Shown here one piece after another: positions 21,033-32,653 of a DNA stretch of 64,000 nucleotides. The notes under the pieces are model-generated. The model saw nothing but the letters and a program-made list of their open reading frames with translations. It searched no databases and was not told the DNA's origin. Source of the DNA: Ceratothoa steindachneri. Taxonomy: Eukaryota; Arthropoda; Malacostraca; Isopoda; Cymothoidae. The translations under genes were made by a program, and so were the position numbers. Numbering within the stretch: position 1 is the stretch's first letter; every line of letters begins with the position of its first letter. The stretch is from contig OZ018324.1 of assembly GCA_963969495.1 (NCBI GenBank), forward strand, positions 46,665,019 to 46,729,018, written 5' to 3'.

Positions 21033-22174
21033 TGTGATAGAACGAGTTGAAGCTGCGTTAATTTCAACTTCTATCACATATTATTCAAAACCACGATGTT
21101 GCCCACGTGCATCTTCGATTCGAAGCTTGGCGCCTTATCACAGCCACCGGATGTCAATGTTTAAACAAGGAGGTTATCGTCCGCCCCGTTCTTTCCCATA
21201 CGCCAACCTCGCCTGATTGAGTTAGGCTTATCGGCAGATAAGGCATTGTTCACAGGCTTGGCTGTGCATTCCCTCGAAGCTCCCACTCCATTGTCCCCCA
21301 CGCCAAGGGAGTGTCCTGGCTATTTATATGGAAACTTTACCACTAAGATCAGATTGGAGATCCAGATTTTCGTCGCGAAACATCACCACGACCCTCTCTC
21401 CCTTTGTGCGCCAAGGGACCTCGACCTCGATATTCACCATCACTTGTCCAGAAGGAGGACAATATTCCTTGAGTGCCAAAGGTTCGAGCCTTTCGTGACG
21501 CCAAGTCCCCAAGGCTTTCCCCTCGTGTTCAGAAGAGAACAACGTAGAACAGCCATTGTTCTTTTGAGGCCTTCGCCAAGAAACGGTTCTCACCCTTCCC
21601 CCTTGTTGTTCAGAGGAGAACAACATTAGAACAGCCATTGTTCTTGAGCCCGTAGACAAGAGACGGTTCTCACCACCCTTCCTTTGTTTAGAAGAGAACA
21701 ACGTAGAACAGCCATTGTTCTTCAAGCCGTTCGTCGAGAAACGGTTCTCATTCCCAAGACGCCACGTCAGGATCATTTTATCCCCCCCCTTCGGCTGGAA
21801 CTCGCCAGTGGACCGAAAATTCCTTCAAGCCACCTTCCACGGCACCACTAGTGTAAAGTTACTTAAGCCAAACGTTACCTTTGAGTACTTAACCCCTTTG
21901 TCAATTCTATCCTGTGCTTTAAATGGTTTATCGAACCATCCCATCTCTATAACTCTATATTTGTTTTACCTTTTTAAATCCTTGAAATCCTCGGATTAGC
22001 CCGAGCCTCCACGACCCTTTCCATTCTCTGTTTATGTCAATATTTTCCGTCTTGTGTTTGTTGATAGTTATTATTAATAAAACTCTAATTTATTAATGAT
22101 AGCAATATTATTATCCTTGAGTTCCCTCAACGAATAGTGATATATGGTATATCGTCAGGAGTCATTCTACGACA
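21033..22174 (+). repeat. Gypsy copy 1, 3' LTR (1142 bp)
   Basis: Same ends as the 5' LTR. It has three instead of five internal repeat units and lacks about 75 bp near the end. CTGTG (22175-22179) follows as target duplication. Confidence 0.95.
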
Positions 22175-22757
22175 CTGTGTGAGTAATGAGATTGTCCGGT
22201 TAAGTGTCATAGGCTATCAAATTATCGTGCTTGCTTCTATGAAGATTAGGTAAAAATGGAACGAGAGCAGGGAATTTGTAATAAAAATGAGCACTGAATT
22301 CTGCTTCTGGATAAAATATAAATTAAATTTAGAGATTGAGTAGAACCAATTTGTCAGTAAATTTCTTAACCTTTGAAAATCGACATCCTGGTGAAAGAGA
22401 ATTTAATTTTAGGGAGTGAAATTCAATTAATCAATATTTTTTAGTGAAAAATTCCAAAAATAATAGTAATAATACTGGGGAACAATTTTAATCACATTTT
22501 CTGGCGACTTAGATTTAACCGCTAATTTTAATTTGTTTTTTCATACTGATTTCTTTTATATAATCCATTTTACCTACATGCTATAGTTATTCTGTAATTT
22601 CTATTTTCTCCTTTCCCCGAAAACTGCCCTCCGGACGAACATAGAGGGTGCTTGTAGAAAGCAAATACTTCACAGTACATAGTAGTAAGATATTAATAAG
22701 TATTATCGCGCAAAATATTGACATTATTGTTTATTTTTCAGGTCTCATGTTAGAGTG
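22175..22757. other. No gene recognised
   Basis: AT-rich flank of the gypsy element. It ends in a pyrimidine tract and CAG (about 22730-22741) that could act as a splice acceptor for the ORF that follows. Confidence 0.4.
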
Positions 22758-23087
22758 ATGACTTCGTCAAGAGGAAATTGCGTTAATGATCCAGACAACT
22801 TCTGCTACATATGTGGCTGTTGCATGCTAGTTCGTCAAAGGTGCAATATATCAAACTTTGTGATCAGCACTTATAAGGCATATTTTGATGTTCCTCTTGG
22901 CGATCAAGATAATAAGTGGGCCCCAGATGCTGTTTGCTATAGTTGTGTGGAAAATCTTCGTGAGTGGACGAAAGGAAAGAGAAATGGTCTTCCTTTTGGA
23001 ATCCCCATGGTGTGGCGAGAGCCTAAAGATTATCTATCGGACTGTTATTTCTGCCTGGTGAATACAATAGGGTGCCACGATTCATAG
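22758..23087 (+). CDS. Cysteine-rich ORF of a repeated arthropod/cnidarian-type family
   Basis: ATG at 22758, stop TAG at 23085-23087, 109 residues. Cysteine pairs are spaced as in zinc-binding modules: CYICGCC near residue 15-20, CYSCVENLREW in the middle, and DCYFC near the end. From memory, the order DPDNFCYICG ... WAPDAVC..C ... KRNGLPFGIPMVWREP ... DCYFC matches a family of uncharacterised proteins found in many copies in some invertebrate genomes, usually much longer, with a Pro-rich region after DCYFC. Here a stop follows within 12 residues, so this is probably a truncated copy or a first exon. A possible splice acceptor (TTTTTCAG, 22734-22741) lies just upstream. Function unknown; the multicopy nature suggests transposon origin, which I could not prove. 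Confidence 0.6.
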   Translation: MTSSRGNCVNDPDNFCYICGCCMLVRQRCNISNFVISTYKAYFDVPLGDQDNKWAPDAVCYSCVENLREWTKGKRNGLPFGIPMVWREPKDYLSDCYFCLVNTIGCHDS

Positions 23088-24055
23088 CATTTCGAGGTAT
23101 AAAAGATGAGAACACTGATTGAGAGCGTATCGAGATTCCCCAATCAGAGAAGTCGGCATTTGAATGTTTTAAGAAATAGTCACTATTTTCTTTGCTATTC
23201 TTCTGCTTCTTCCATCTAGGGGGATACCTCAGGTACCCTAATACACTTGAAAACTGGATTGGCACACCTTTCCAACCACAGTGGGCAGTGTATTCTTAAA
23301 CTAGATGGAAACTACCTCAGTTTCATTCTATCTAGGTAGTTAAAGATTACTCATTGGTTATGCACTTTCTTTAGAGCCTCTTCTTTCCTATTTTCCTAGC
23401 TGGCATTTAATATCGAAGACTACTTAATTTCCAACTAGCCTCCGTATATTGATCTTTGGTGGAACGTGGATGCAGAAGGGTGGTTCAACGCTCCATTATT
23501 CTTGGTCGGGTTTTAGTGGTAGTTTTGAACACGTCTGCCTTCTTCCCACCCTCCTCTGTTTTTAATTGGATCCATTTTTCTTTTTTCATCTACACTTTTA
23601 AGTACCGACAAGATGATACCTGGTTCAGGATGGGCAACTTCGTTGTGGACAATTTTCGAGAGAGTTTTCACCAATTTTTTCATTCAAATCTTAACGAAGT
23701 TAAATCCAGGTGAAACAGATGAACTTTAATTTCCTTAGAAAAATATCTCTAAAACAGATGGAAACTAAACTCGCCAGACAAAAGATTATTCACGTGGCGT
23801 GTTTAAAATAGCTTATAATACAGGTGACTGGAGGTATCATTGAAGTATGAGAATTGGGAGCTTACTCCCTGGGAGTTGTGTGACGGGATACATAGATTTC
23901 CCAAAGGTAGTAAGGTCGAGTGTCTGTTTTGCACGCAGTGTAAAATGGGGCGAAAAGCAGATGTTACTGAGTGGGAAAAAATTAATTTCCTTTGGGTAAC
24001 CAAATAACAGCCTTGAAATATGTATCAAAATTAGTTAATTTTTATACTACATACA
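23088..24055. other. No gene recognised
   Basis: Short frames only (for example 85 codons at 23456-23713, plus), with no recognisable motif and no repeat structure that I can see. Confidence 0.4.
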
Positions 24056-24700
24056 TTGGAAAAATTCCGGTCAACCGGAAATTCTTGCCAGAATTGTGTC
24101 CGAAAGATGATACTGATGCAACCAGCACACTGGAGTGTTTCACGGCTTGTGGCTAAAAATTGCTTCGCTTCACGGCCAAAATTGTTACAAGACGTCAACG
24201 TCAGTCATCAGGCACCAATTTCTGAAAGAACACTACGTTGGGAACTGTATAGCATCAACATAAGAAGCAAAGTGGCAGGCAAAAGCTTTTGCTCACTTCT
24301 GCCCACAAAATTACCCTGATACAATGACTGAGAGGACACAAACAGTGAAAAGTAGAGGAGCGAAAACCCATTATTTGGCCAGACGAATCACTTTTCTGGC
24401 TGTATGTGAAAGATGCCAGGCGTCTTGCTCATCGTAGTCTTGATTGGGCCTTCAAGGCAACTGTGTGCAGGGTGCAGTTCAAACTGGGGGAGGCTCTATG
24501 ATTGTAATGGGAGTGTTTTAGTTAGGCAGAAATTGCTCCTGAGGTGAAAAACAATTTGTACCAGTACGCCTACAGGTTTTACTGTTCGCCTTTCATCTTA
24601 ACGCGGAACGTAACATTCCAATCTCTGTGTTCCAAGATGATAACCCCTGGCATTCATTGGGCTTGAAATGTGACTGACTGGTATAGTGAACACTCAGAAA
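24056..24700 (+). pseudogene. Tc1-like transposase relic
   Basis: Several frames of the plus strand spell pieces of a Tc1-type transposase in the right order: SVSRLVAKN (helix-turn-helix region), APISERTLRWELYS, WPDESLFWLYV near 24375-24405 (first catalytic Asp), a SMIVMGVF piece, and FQDDNPW at 24630-24650 (second catalytic Asp). Stops and frameshifts separate the pieces. I could not find the third (E) motif or inverted repeats. It is an old relic unrelated to the three mariners in the window. Confidence 0.65.
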
Positions 24701-25593
24701 TAATCATACATCTAAATTAATTAGAAAAATTCCAGGATCTGAGCACCATTGTAAATATTCAATATATTTAGATATATTAGGATGGGCTACTGTTTTTAGT
24801 TCAAATCACAATGCCATTTTTCAAATGTGTTATTTGTTTAGAGAAGCTTCTCTAACGCCAATTTATCAAGGTTCCATATTTTATGAGCAACTCTACAATT
24901 TCTTTAACGGTAACCGATCTCTGTTTAATGGTGTACATAATCAAGTCACATACTTCTATAAAGCTTCTTCTGGGGAAAGTAGGGAAATAAAGGCGAAGTA
25001 TTCATATTTTTGCACCAAAATTAAGATTTTGTCCTTCAAGTATACTTTTGCAATCCGCTACAAAATAATATCGTTCGACATATTGGAAGATAGGCGTGAA
25101 TATTTCTACAGAGTAATAGATTTTATTGTGTTTTTCTTTTGTTTATTGCAAGTCAGGTGGAAGCTCTTGTCTACAGTTTTCAAATGGCGTTGACAAATAT
25201 TTAATGAAGAAAGTAATTTTACATTGCGTATTTTTCTCGATAAAACTATTAGTTTCTGACTTTGTAACATTTGCAAGATGATTATGCTATTTTTTCATGT
25301 TTAGAAAAATTTATCATTACCTATAATTAGCAGAGCTGAGCAACTTGTTTTCTGACAATTTGCGCACTCTCAAGATGTCTTGTCCTACCTGCTTTTGTCT
25401 TCATAGAATAGCTATTATGAACAAATTTTCTCTTTCTTTTTTCGATTTTTAAAATACTAAAAGGTACTTGAGGTTCCAAACACTTTTAATATTCATACCA
25501 ATGATAAGAAAATCAATGTTTATCAAAAACCATGGTTTAAAATAAGAATAAGTTAAGTGTAAAATCCTCAGACTCAAGTCTGAACTCCGAATT
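24701..25593. other. No gene recognised
   Basis: One open frame of 122 codons (24825-25193, plus) shows no motif I recognise and has the amino-acid mix of random AT-rich DNA. Otherwise AT-rich and featureless. Confidence 0.35.
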
Positions 25594-26350
25594 TACCTTG
25601 AATTCTCATTGCCATTTATCCCAACTTTATTTTATCTCAGATTCTTTTTATTCTTAATCTTATTAAGCTTCATGATCCAATGCATCCACCTAAGCATATT
25701 CATCTCACCCACATCCAGTCTCCTTTCTTGTATCTTATTCATGCCACAATTCTCTCCTCCATATAACAAACAGGGCTATATAAAACCTTTCATTTAACTA
25801 TCCGAGTTATATTGTATGTCACAAAAGACATTTTTTTCGAACTCGACTTCATTCTATGCGAAATTTCTGTTTCCAGGTCTCCATCTTTGAAGACAATTAT
25901 CCTAAGTACCTGAACTTTAAACAATCTATACCTGCTCTCCCTCTTTTCGCAATTTTCCTTCACTATCACAAAAACTCAAGTATTTAATATTCAAGCTAAG
26001 TTTAATCCACTAAAGCTCCGCATAGTTCGCCAATTTCTCTTCATCCTTTTCTCTACTTGTGCCGCATAGAACGATGTCCCGATCTCTTACCTTTTTAGAT
26101 AAGGCTTCAATTAAGAGGTCAAAGAGATAGGGCGAAAGGAAGAAAGCTGATGTAATGCAATGCCTACTGAAAACTAGCCTGTCATCTCTACACTACTCCA
26201 CACTTAGGTTTTGCCCTTTCAAACATACTCTTTATAATCCTCACATATTTTCTAGCACTCCCATCTTCCTCATAAAATTTCATAAATCCTGTCTTGGATT
26301 TCTAATATATGCTTTCTTCAGATTGAGAAAGGCCATATGCAGAACTCTTC
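25594..26350 (-). pseudogene. RTE-like LINE reverse transcriptase relic
   Basis: On the minus strand, read from 26350 down with several frame changes, there are pieces of an RTE/BovB-type RT: LKKAY (palm block, first catalytic Asp lost), YVRIIKSMFE, then SPYLFDLLIEALS (usually ALSPYLFDLV), VRDRDIVLCG (end of the FADDIVL motif, core lost), and later FKDGDLETEI (the SDGG-EI block) and MRMLRWM-like remains. It lacks the catalytic core and is heavily broken. Boundaries are approximate; I saw no endonuclease part upstream. Confidence 0.6.
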
Positions 26351-26360
26351 TTTGCTCGTG

Positions 26361-28861
26361 TTCATGATCTGTCTCAGAGAAAACGCTGCATTTGCTCTCT
26401 CTCTCTCTCTCTCTCTGGCGCTGGCCTGTATTCAAACAGCAAAATGTAGATGTTTCCTCTCTTAATCACTTCTCTATAATCCTTTCCCAGATTTTTATTA
26501 TATATCACAAAATTTAATGCCTTTATAATTTCCAGATACCTAGATGTCGCCTCACCTAAATACCGTGACACTCCCTCTCTCTCTCCACTCGTTTTACATT
26601 CTCTTTTCTTTATATGCTTTTTTTGGCGTACATCCTATGGCATATTAAATTGCAGTCTGAACCAGGCATAAACAGCCTTTACTGCTATGTTACCAGGACT
26701 AGGCACTTTACTTTTAGTGCATTTTTCTCCCTCTCGACTTAAGCAAGATATTTCTCCTTGATCTAGAATTTCCTACTAAACCTACCATAGGCATCAGCAC
26801 ATCCAGAAAACATTCAAAATAACTTTCCCTGCATTGTTTAATCTTGTCTTCTTCATTTCCAACTATAACTTGTTTATTTTTAATCTATCTGATTTGAGTC
26901 ATAGCCCAAGTTTGCTGGATTCTAGCCTTTGTTATTCTACGACAGTTCATTTTCCCTCCACTGTTTCCACTTCAACGAAAATCCCTCCCTCATTTATTTC
27001 CCATATACTCTCGAAACACTCTATTAGATTTCTTATTTTCCGAAAACTCCCCATTTATATATTTTTATCTCAATATCTCTTTTTCCACTCTCCTTATGTG
27101 TATTTTCCCCTCGCTAATATTCACTCTTATATTTGTTCTCTCTCAATCGCTCTTTTTCATTGTCTCGCAATCACTATCTCCTTATATCACAATCTCCTTC
27201 TCCTTCTCTCACAATCTACTTCTCTTTTTCTCCCAATTTCCTTCTTCTTCTCTCATAATCTACTCTTTCTCTTACAATCGCTCTTTTTCATTCTATCACA
27301 CTCTTTTTCTCCTTCTCCCAAGTTTTTTTATCCTTCTCTCACAATCTTCTTTTCCTTGTGTCTCTACCTCCTCCTTCTTCATCTCCTTCTCTCACAAAAT
27401 CCTACTCTTTCTATCACAATCTCCTTCACTTTCTTTCACAATATCTTTCCCTCTCTCTTTCTATTTCTTCTTGCTTGGTTTCCACCACCATCCTTCTCTC
27501 TCCTCAGCCGCGCTTTTACCCTTCATTTACACAGTAGATCTTCTTTTTCTTTCCTTATCACTCTTTCACCCGGCTCGCATAACTCGCCCACAGTATATTT
27601 TCTCTTCCTTCTCTTAACTTTGGTTTTATTTCTAAATCTATTTATTTTTTTTTCTCCCCCACCCCAACTTTGGATCATTTTCACCACAAATTATTTTTCT
27701 TCTTTCTCTCAAACTTACATTTTGTCCCATCCTCACCACCTCAATCCCACTTTGTGCTTAAGGGCTTCAACTTCGATGTTTTTCGCCGTGAAGTTTTTAT
27801 TCTGTCTAATTTTTTTTTAGGGCCATAAAAAATACTGTTTACTTCAATCATCCTCTCTTACATCTCAATAACTGCATTTCATTCTTTTGATAATAATGCA
27901 TCAAAGCGGTTGATGTGTTGACTGCCGTGATACCCCTGCTACGACTGAAACATTAAGAAACGGCATACCCTTCTGGCTCCATTGACTCCAGTTGTGTCTC
28001 GTCCTAGCACCAGTGCCTGAAGGAGGACCTGCGTCTATATGTCTTCCACTAGTTTTAATTCGTTTCTCTTTAAACTTTCTTTACAGATCTCTTCTTACTA
28101 ACTCACATTTGTACGGCCTCGCTGCTATTGTGCATTATATTACAAAATAAATATCATTCTTCTGTTAAAAAGTGTAGCCGATCGCCAAATTAAAGGTCTA
28201 TCAAGGTTTAGACCAATTTTTCACGCTTCATTCCTTCAAACCCCATATACCCTTTCAAAGAGAGTGATGGTCCTTCCATATCCATAATGGTCCTCTCTTC
28301 TCTTATCTATCTTTTTTATGCCATTAAATTAGATCCAAATTTAAATCTCTGCTGAAGGAATATTTCCCCTCCCCTCGATTCTCCATCCATTCTATTACCC
28401 TTCCTAATTACACTAACAAATCTGTCCTTCATTATTTTTTACTAATAATCTCCGATTCTATTTTTCAGTTATTCATTTGATCCAATATAGGGCATTTTAC
28501 ATCCGTCACCAAATTCCTCTCTTTTATCTGTTTCTATCTCTACTGAACAAAAATTCCTTTCTTTCCCAAGGTCAGCATTCCTACTCTCACCTTTAATCTT
28601 TATTACTCTCCTAGTCATTTTACTTTAGAGCAAGCTTCTTTAACCTAGGCAACTACCGTTGACTCGGCAACAATTATTAATTTGTCAGTGTGCGCAGGTG
28701 ATAGTCAAGTGTATAGCCTACAGGAGATGCTTTAGCATTTATAGGACCTGGTTTAATAGAATGGTCTTTTTTGGTTGCACCCTTACTGGCTGGTTTGTTT
28801 TTAGTCGAGTGCGAGTCTACATCTCACTATGTCGGTCACTCGGTCCCCATTTTGCTATTTT
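26361..28861. other. Low-complexity, pyrimidine-rich DNA; no gene
   Basis: Contains (CT)n at about 26394-26416 and a long pyrimidine-rich tract (about 26930-27660) made of degenerate CTCACAATCTCCTTCTC-like units. The tract leaves a 328-codon open frame on the plus strand (26834-27820) whose product is almost only Ser, Phe, Leu, Ile, and Pro. I treat that frame as a composition artefact. The rest is AT-rich and featureless. Confidence 0.6.
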
Positions 28862-29270
28862 TTGTTTTTGCAATAACATTTTTACTATTTAGGCAATTCT
28901 AACGAAATTTAAAACTATTATTATGTTTTACATTCTCTTTCGAATGATATAATTGCCGAAGTCCTCCCAAAATTAGCCCGGGAATTATTTTGTTTTGGCA
29001 ATAACATCATAACTATTCGGCCGATCCTAATGAAATTTAAACCCTAATGTTGTGTTACATTCTCTTTCTAATGATTTAATTGCCAAAGTCCTCCCAAGGA
29101 TAGCCCAGGAATTATTTTGTCTTGGCAATAACATCATAAGTATTCGGCTGATTCTAACGAAATCTGAAACCCTTATGTTGTTTTACATTCTCTTTCGAAT
29201 GATAGAATTGCAAGTGTCCTCCCAAGGTTATTGAGCGAATTATTGAAAGTTTTGTAGTTCGTAAGGTCAT
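28862..29270. repeat. ~127-bp tandem repeat (about 3 copies)
   Basis: ACATTCTCTTTC recurs at about 28930, 29057 and 29185 (period 127-128 bp), with AATTGCC-AAGTCCTCCC and TTGGCAATAACATCATAA blocks at fixed offsets. Divergence between units is visible, so the array is not new. Confidence 0.9.
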
Positions 29271-31091
29271 AAATGAGAATAAGTGAGAGCACAGCAATTT
29301 TTGGTCAGCAAACCTTGTTTTTTTTGCGAATTACTTTGAATTTTGAGATTATAATTAAAAAATATTATTATGTTCTTACAATCAGGTCTACTTTACATTT
29401 TATATTAATTTGAAAATTTAAGGGTATATAAAAATAACATGAATTTAAAACATTAATTTTAGCAACCGTCTTAACCTACAAATAATAAAAAAATGTAACG
29501 ACAATCATTGACGGAGAAATACTTTTTTTCTAAAAAGATTTCTTTGTGTTTTGCATAAAGAATATCTCTCATGATAAACTCACAATAGTTGCAAGCATGT
29601 ATATATCTCAATTGCTCTTGTATTTCTAGGCTATCACAAGAGTATCTTAATAGAAACGCTCTCCGTCTCCCCGCTATAATAACCAAGAGCTTGGAGGTTT
29701 TGAAGAAGATTCTCTACAAGAAAGTTATAGTCAGAACTCCGATTATTTTAAAGAAGGTTTGCAACAATAAACATGCAATTAAAGCCAAGCAAGCTTTGCA
29801 TTTAACTCCTTACATTTGTTTAAATGATCGAATTTCATGAGCTTCCTGATTTTAAGAGTATCATAAAAACTTGTTTTCAATTTGGCATCACTGATAGGTG
29901 TGAATTTCTGTTTCATAAAACAGAAAACTTTTCTTTCTTCGTTGACTGTTTGGATATTTTTTTAGTAGTTCAAGTTGTATATTTAGTGATTGAAATAAAA
30001 TCTTCTGTGGGTTGAAAAAAGCAGGGGAAACGACATTGTAAGATTCAGGTTTCATCCAATTTTTTGTAGAATGTCACATTGTTTGTAGAACTGCTTGTTG
30101 GCTTTGCTGTCACACTGCAACAATAAATACGGTGTTTTGGTTTAAAGACCTTATAAAACAAGTGAAATATTTTCTAACCGATAGAAAAACTGGCCAATAA
30201 ATTTAATAGTTTCAGTTTTGAACATCTTACACAAAATACGACCTCATTATAAAAAATTAGTTACACCTTTTCATTCTGTAAGCAAAAATGAAAATTATAA
30301 AGATGAAAGACCCCAAATCCATAACTAGGGAGACCTAATTTTTATACCTTAGTCCTTATTTACTTGTCCAAGAGAAGTATATCTCTATTTTATTATAATT
30401 TTTTCTCATGCTATCTTTATTTAATTATGATCAAACCATTCATTTTAAACTGTATTTACCTGTGAACAAAAGTCTCTAGGTTATCAAATGCATAGTGTCT
30501 TTTTCATATAGATAATCAAATTTATCACTACGTCTGAGTCGTGATCTTTAAGATCACGACTTGTTAGTGAAATTATTATCCCTATGTTGACCAGTAGGAT
30601 AAATGTTATTAGTCTGCTGATTCTACCGCTCTATTTCAGGATCTGATTTTGTTTCTCTTTCCACGGTGAAATATAACATATAGCAATTTACTCAAGACCT
30701 CTAAGTTTCTATAAAAAGAATTAACATTCTCGATTTGAGTTATGTGAAATTGCTAACAAATCCCCTTACAAAAGTATCAATAATTTTTCCTCTTGACAAA
30801 GAATTTAATAGCGGCTAAGGTAGAATACGAGAACGAGAGGGAATTCTCACGTTATCTTTCTAATGAATTTATGATTATTTAATTATGTCATATAGGCCCA
30901 CAGCAATCCGCATTTAATCTTAATGCCTGCGTTCAAATAATACAGCATTTCATGCCACAATTGATATATTTTTCTCTCAGCAACATTCTGTTCATATTAG
31001 AATAAATTAATGAAAATTATTTATAACTCCATTTATATTCCCAATGAAATTTGAATTAATCCTTCTTACATCTTTTTTCATCATGTTGAAG
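29271..31091. other. No gene recognised
   Basis: AT-rich. Holds one perfect inverted repeat (30538-30560) and a few short open frames without motifs. If the exon that follows is real, this is likely intron. Confidence 0.4.
30538..30560. other. Perfect 11-bp inverted repeat with 1-bp centre
   Basis: GTCGTGATCTT and AAGATCACGAC flank a single T. It could form a hairpin or be a dyad binding site; no context supports either. Confidence 0.8.
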
Positions 31092-31226
31092 AACTGAGTT
31101 CCCAGAATGAATCTGGCATTGTGCTCACTGCATCTAGAGACGTTCATGGTTCTACACTCTCATGCCAAGCATTGAGCATCAATATTACGGATCCTTCAAC
31201 AACTTCTTATTTCATTAATCTTTTGC
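31092..31226 (+). CDS. Probable host exon: C-terminal half of an Ig-like domain
   Basis: A plus-strand open frame reads SSQNESGIVLTASRDVHG followed by STLSCQALSINIT and ends FINLL. This is the pattern of the last strands of an immunoglobulin fold: an alternating strand, a turn (D-H-G), the conserved L-x-C-x-A with the second disulphide Cys, then a final strand. A consensus donor, GTAAGT, sits at 31227-31232 and cuts after codon position 1, the usual phase for Ig-domain exons. A pyrimidine tract lies before the start. The acceptor could be after AG at 31090-31091 or CAG at 31103-31105; both keep the frame open. The style resembles arthropod adhesion proteins such as nephrin- or sidestep-like ones. 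Upstream and downstream exons were not found in the window. This is the only good candidate for ordinary gene sequence. Confidence 0.5.
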
Positions 31227-32651
31227 GTAAGTACATTTTAAATTGTTTAATTTGGAAAGGAAATTATAGATAAAGATTTTATTTTCACCTGAGGAAGCTT
31301 GACAAAAATACTTCCCGCATAGCAAAGCTAATTATTTGCAGGTGATAAGAAATCAGAATTTTGGCAAAAGATTAGGAGGAAAACACAAGGGAATTGAGAA
31401 AAAACTCGAAAAATATTTTCGAGAATCAGATGGTTTCGGCAAACTCAAGTGTTTTGAGTCTATCTAGCTATCTAGTAAAGTAAAAAGGAAAACGGCTATT
31501 TTTGTTGAGGAAAACAGGGGGTAGTCAACGAGCAGGGAGGAAGGAAATAGTTTGGCCCTGCACAGGTTAGAGGTGGAACGAAGTTCACGGGGAAGTAACG
31601 CAAGATGAGCCTTGTTCTTCTTCGGAATGGCTTGACCGCGAGTCTTCCAGCGTTAAAATTTTGTTCCTCTAGCCGATATGAATAGTGAAGCCTAGAGAGA
31701 TTTATGGCCAAAAACGTACTAATCTCTCGAGAAAATGTTGCGCCCGTCTTGAAATGGTTATGATTCACAATTTCTTCAGCGGCTAGGTATTCCCTTTTTG
31801 AAGTCGTCTTTGGCCTAGTGCTTGATTTACCAGCCTTACATCAACCTTTTTTATATTTATAAACTTAAACCTAGCCTTCTTTAGTCCAGGCATTTTGATT
31901 AGTTTGGTAACTTTTCAAAAACCAATGCCTTAACCAGAACTCGCTTACGGTTAGTATTAATCTTAAATGATATTCAATTATTTTGAACTCGCCTATTGAA
32001 TCAAAACCGCCTATTTTCATTTTAATGTTGGGAAAAACCGTAAACTTAGTTTTTGCGTCAACTCTCTATTTATAGCGGTTTGGGGGAAATTCTAGTCACA
32101 TTAAACCTTGGCCTTTGTACATCCCTTTGAACCTATTAATTCAACCTGAGCAATGAGAAACGCAATACTTGATTCCATATTGGAGGTTATACCTTTGTTT
32201 AAACAGTAGTGTTATGAAAAAAACAGAGGCTAAAATGATGATTTTACAAGTTAAACAGTTGTATTTCGAAAAGCAATTTAGATTTTTATGTCCCGATCGT
32301 AATCAATTCGTACATAATCCCAGAACTTAGCGTGTCTTAGTTTCTGTTTGGACTTTGGATATTTTGAGCATTTGTAAACCTTATTCGGGTCATCTCATAG
32401 TGAACATTGAGGGAATTTATAGCTAGCTATAGATTTTGCTTTGTAAAATTTTCTGTGTTAACTTGGGAATTACAGTGGGATGATTTGTATTATGTGGGAA
32501 AGAAATAAACAAGAGTTTTGCGGCTCTGGTTGACACACTTTTCTCGTGATGACTGTCATCGCCCCATTGATTTAATAACTGGATCTTCCTCCCTAAGGCA
32601 TCTCTCAATTCATCAAAATTCTCTTATTCACTATTCTCGTTAACCAACCTA
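31227..32651. other. No gene recognised
   Basis: AT-rich, short frames only (for example minus 31496-31768, 90 codons, no motif). Possible intron after the Ig-like exon. Confidence 0.4.
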
Positions 32652-32653
32652 TA

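Larger units (their letters stand above)
16091..22174 (+). mobile_element. Ty3/gypsy LTR retrotransposon, copy 1 (no integrase)
   Basis: Complete boundaries: TG...CA LTRs at 16091-17457 and 21033-22174, a polypurine tract just before the 3' LTR, and CTGTG on both sides (16086-16090 and 22175-22179) as a perfect 5-bp target duplication. The interior carries gag, protease, a partly deleted reverse transcriptase, and RNase H; the reading frame ends right after RNase H. There is no integrase before or after the RT. Compared with copy 2 (46459-53040, minus) it has lost about 0.55 kb of RT between the LQELF and WSHHL blocks. Several stops and a frameshift at a poly-C tract show it is inactive. Confidence 0.93.

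Noticed and set aside
26834..27820. 328-codon open frame on the plus strand
   Set aside because: It lies in a pyrimidine-rich tract; the product is nearly all Ser, Phe, Leu, Ile and Pro. Absence of stops follows from the lack of purines, and another frame (27096-27617) is also open.
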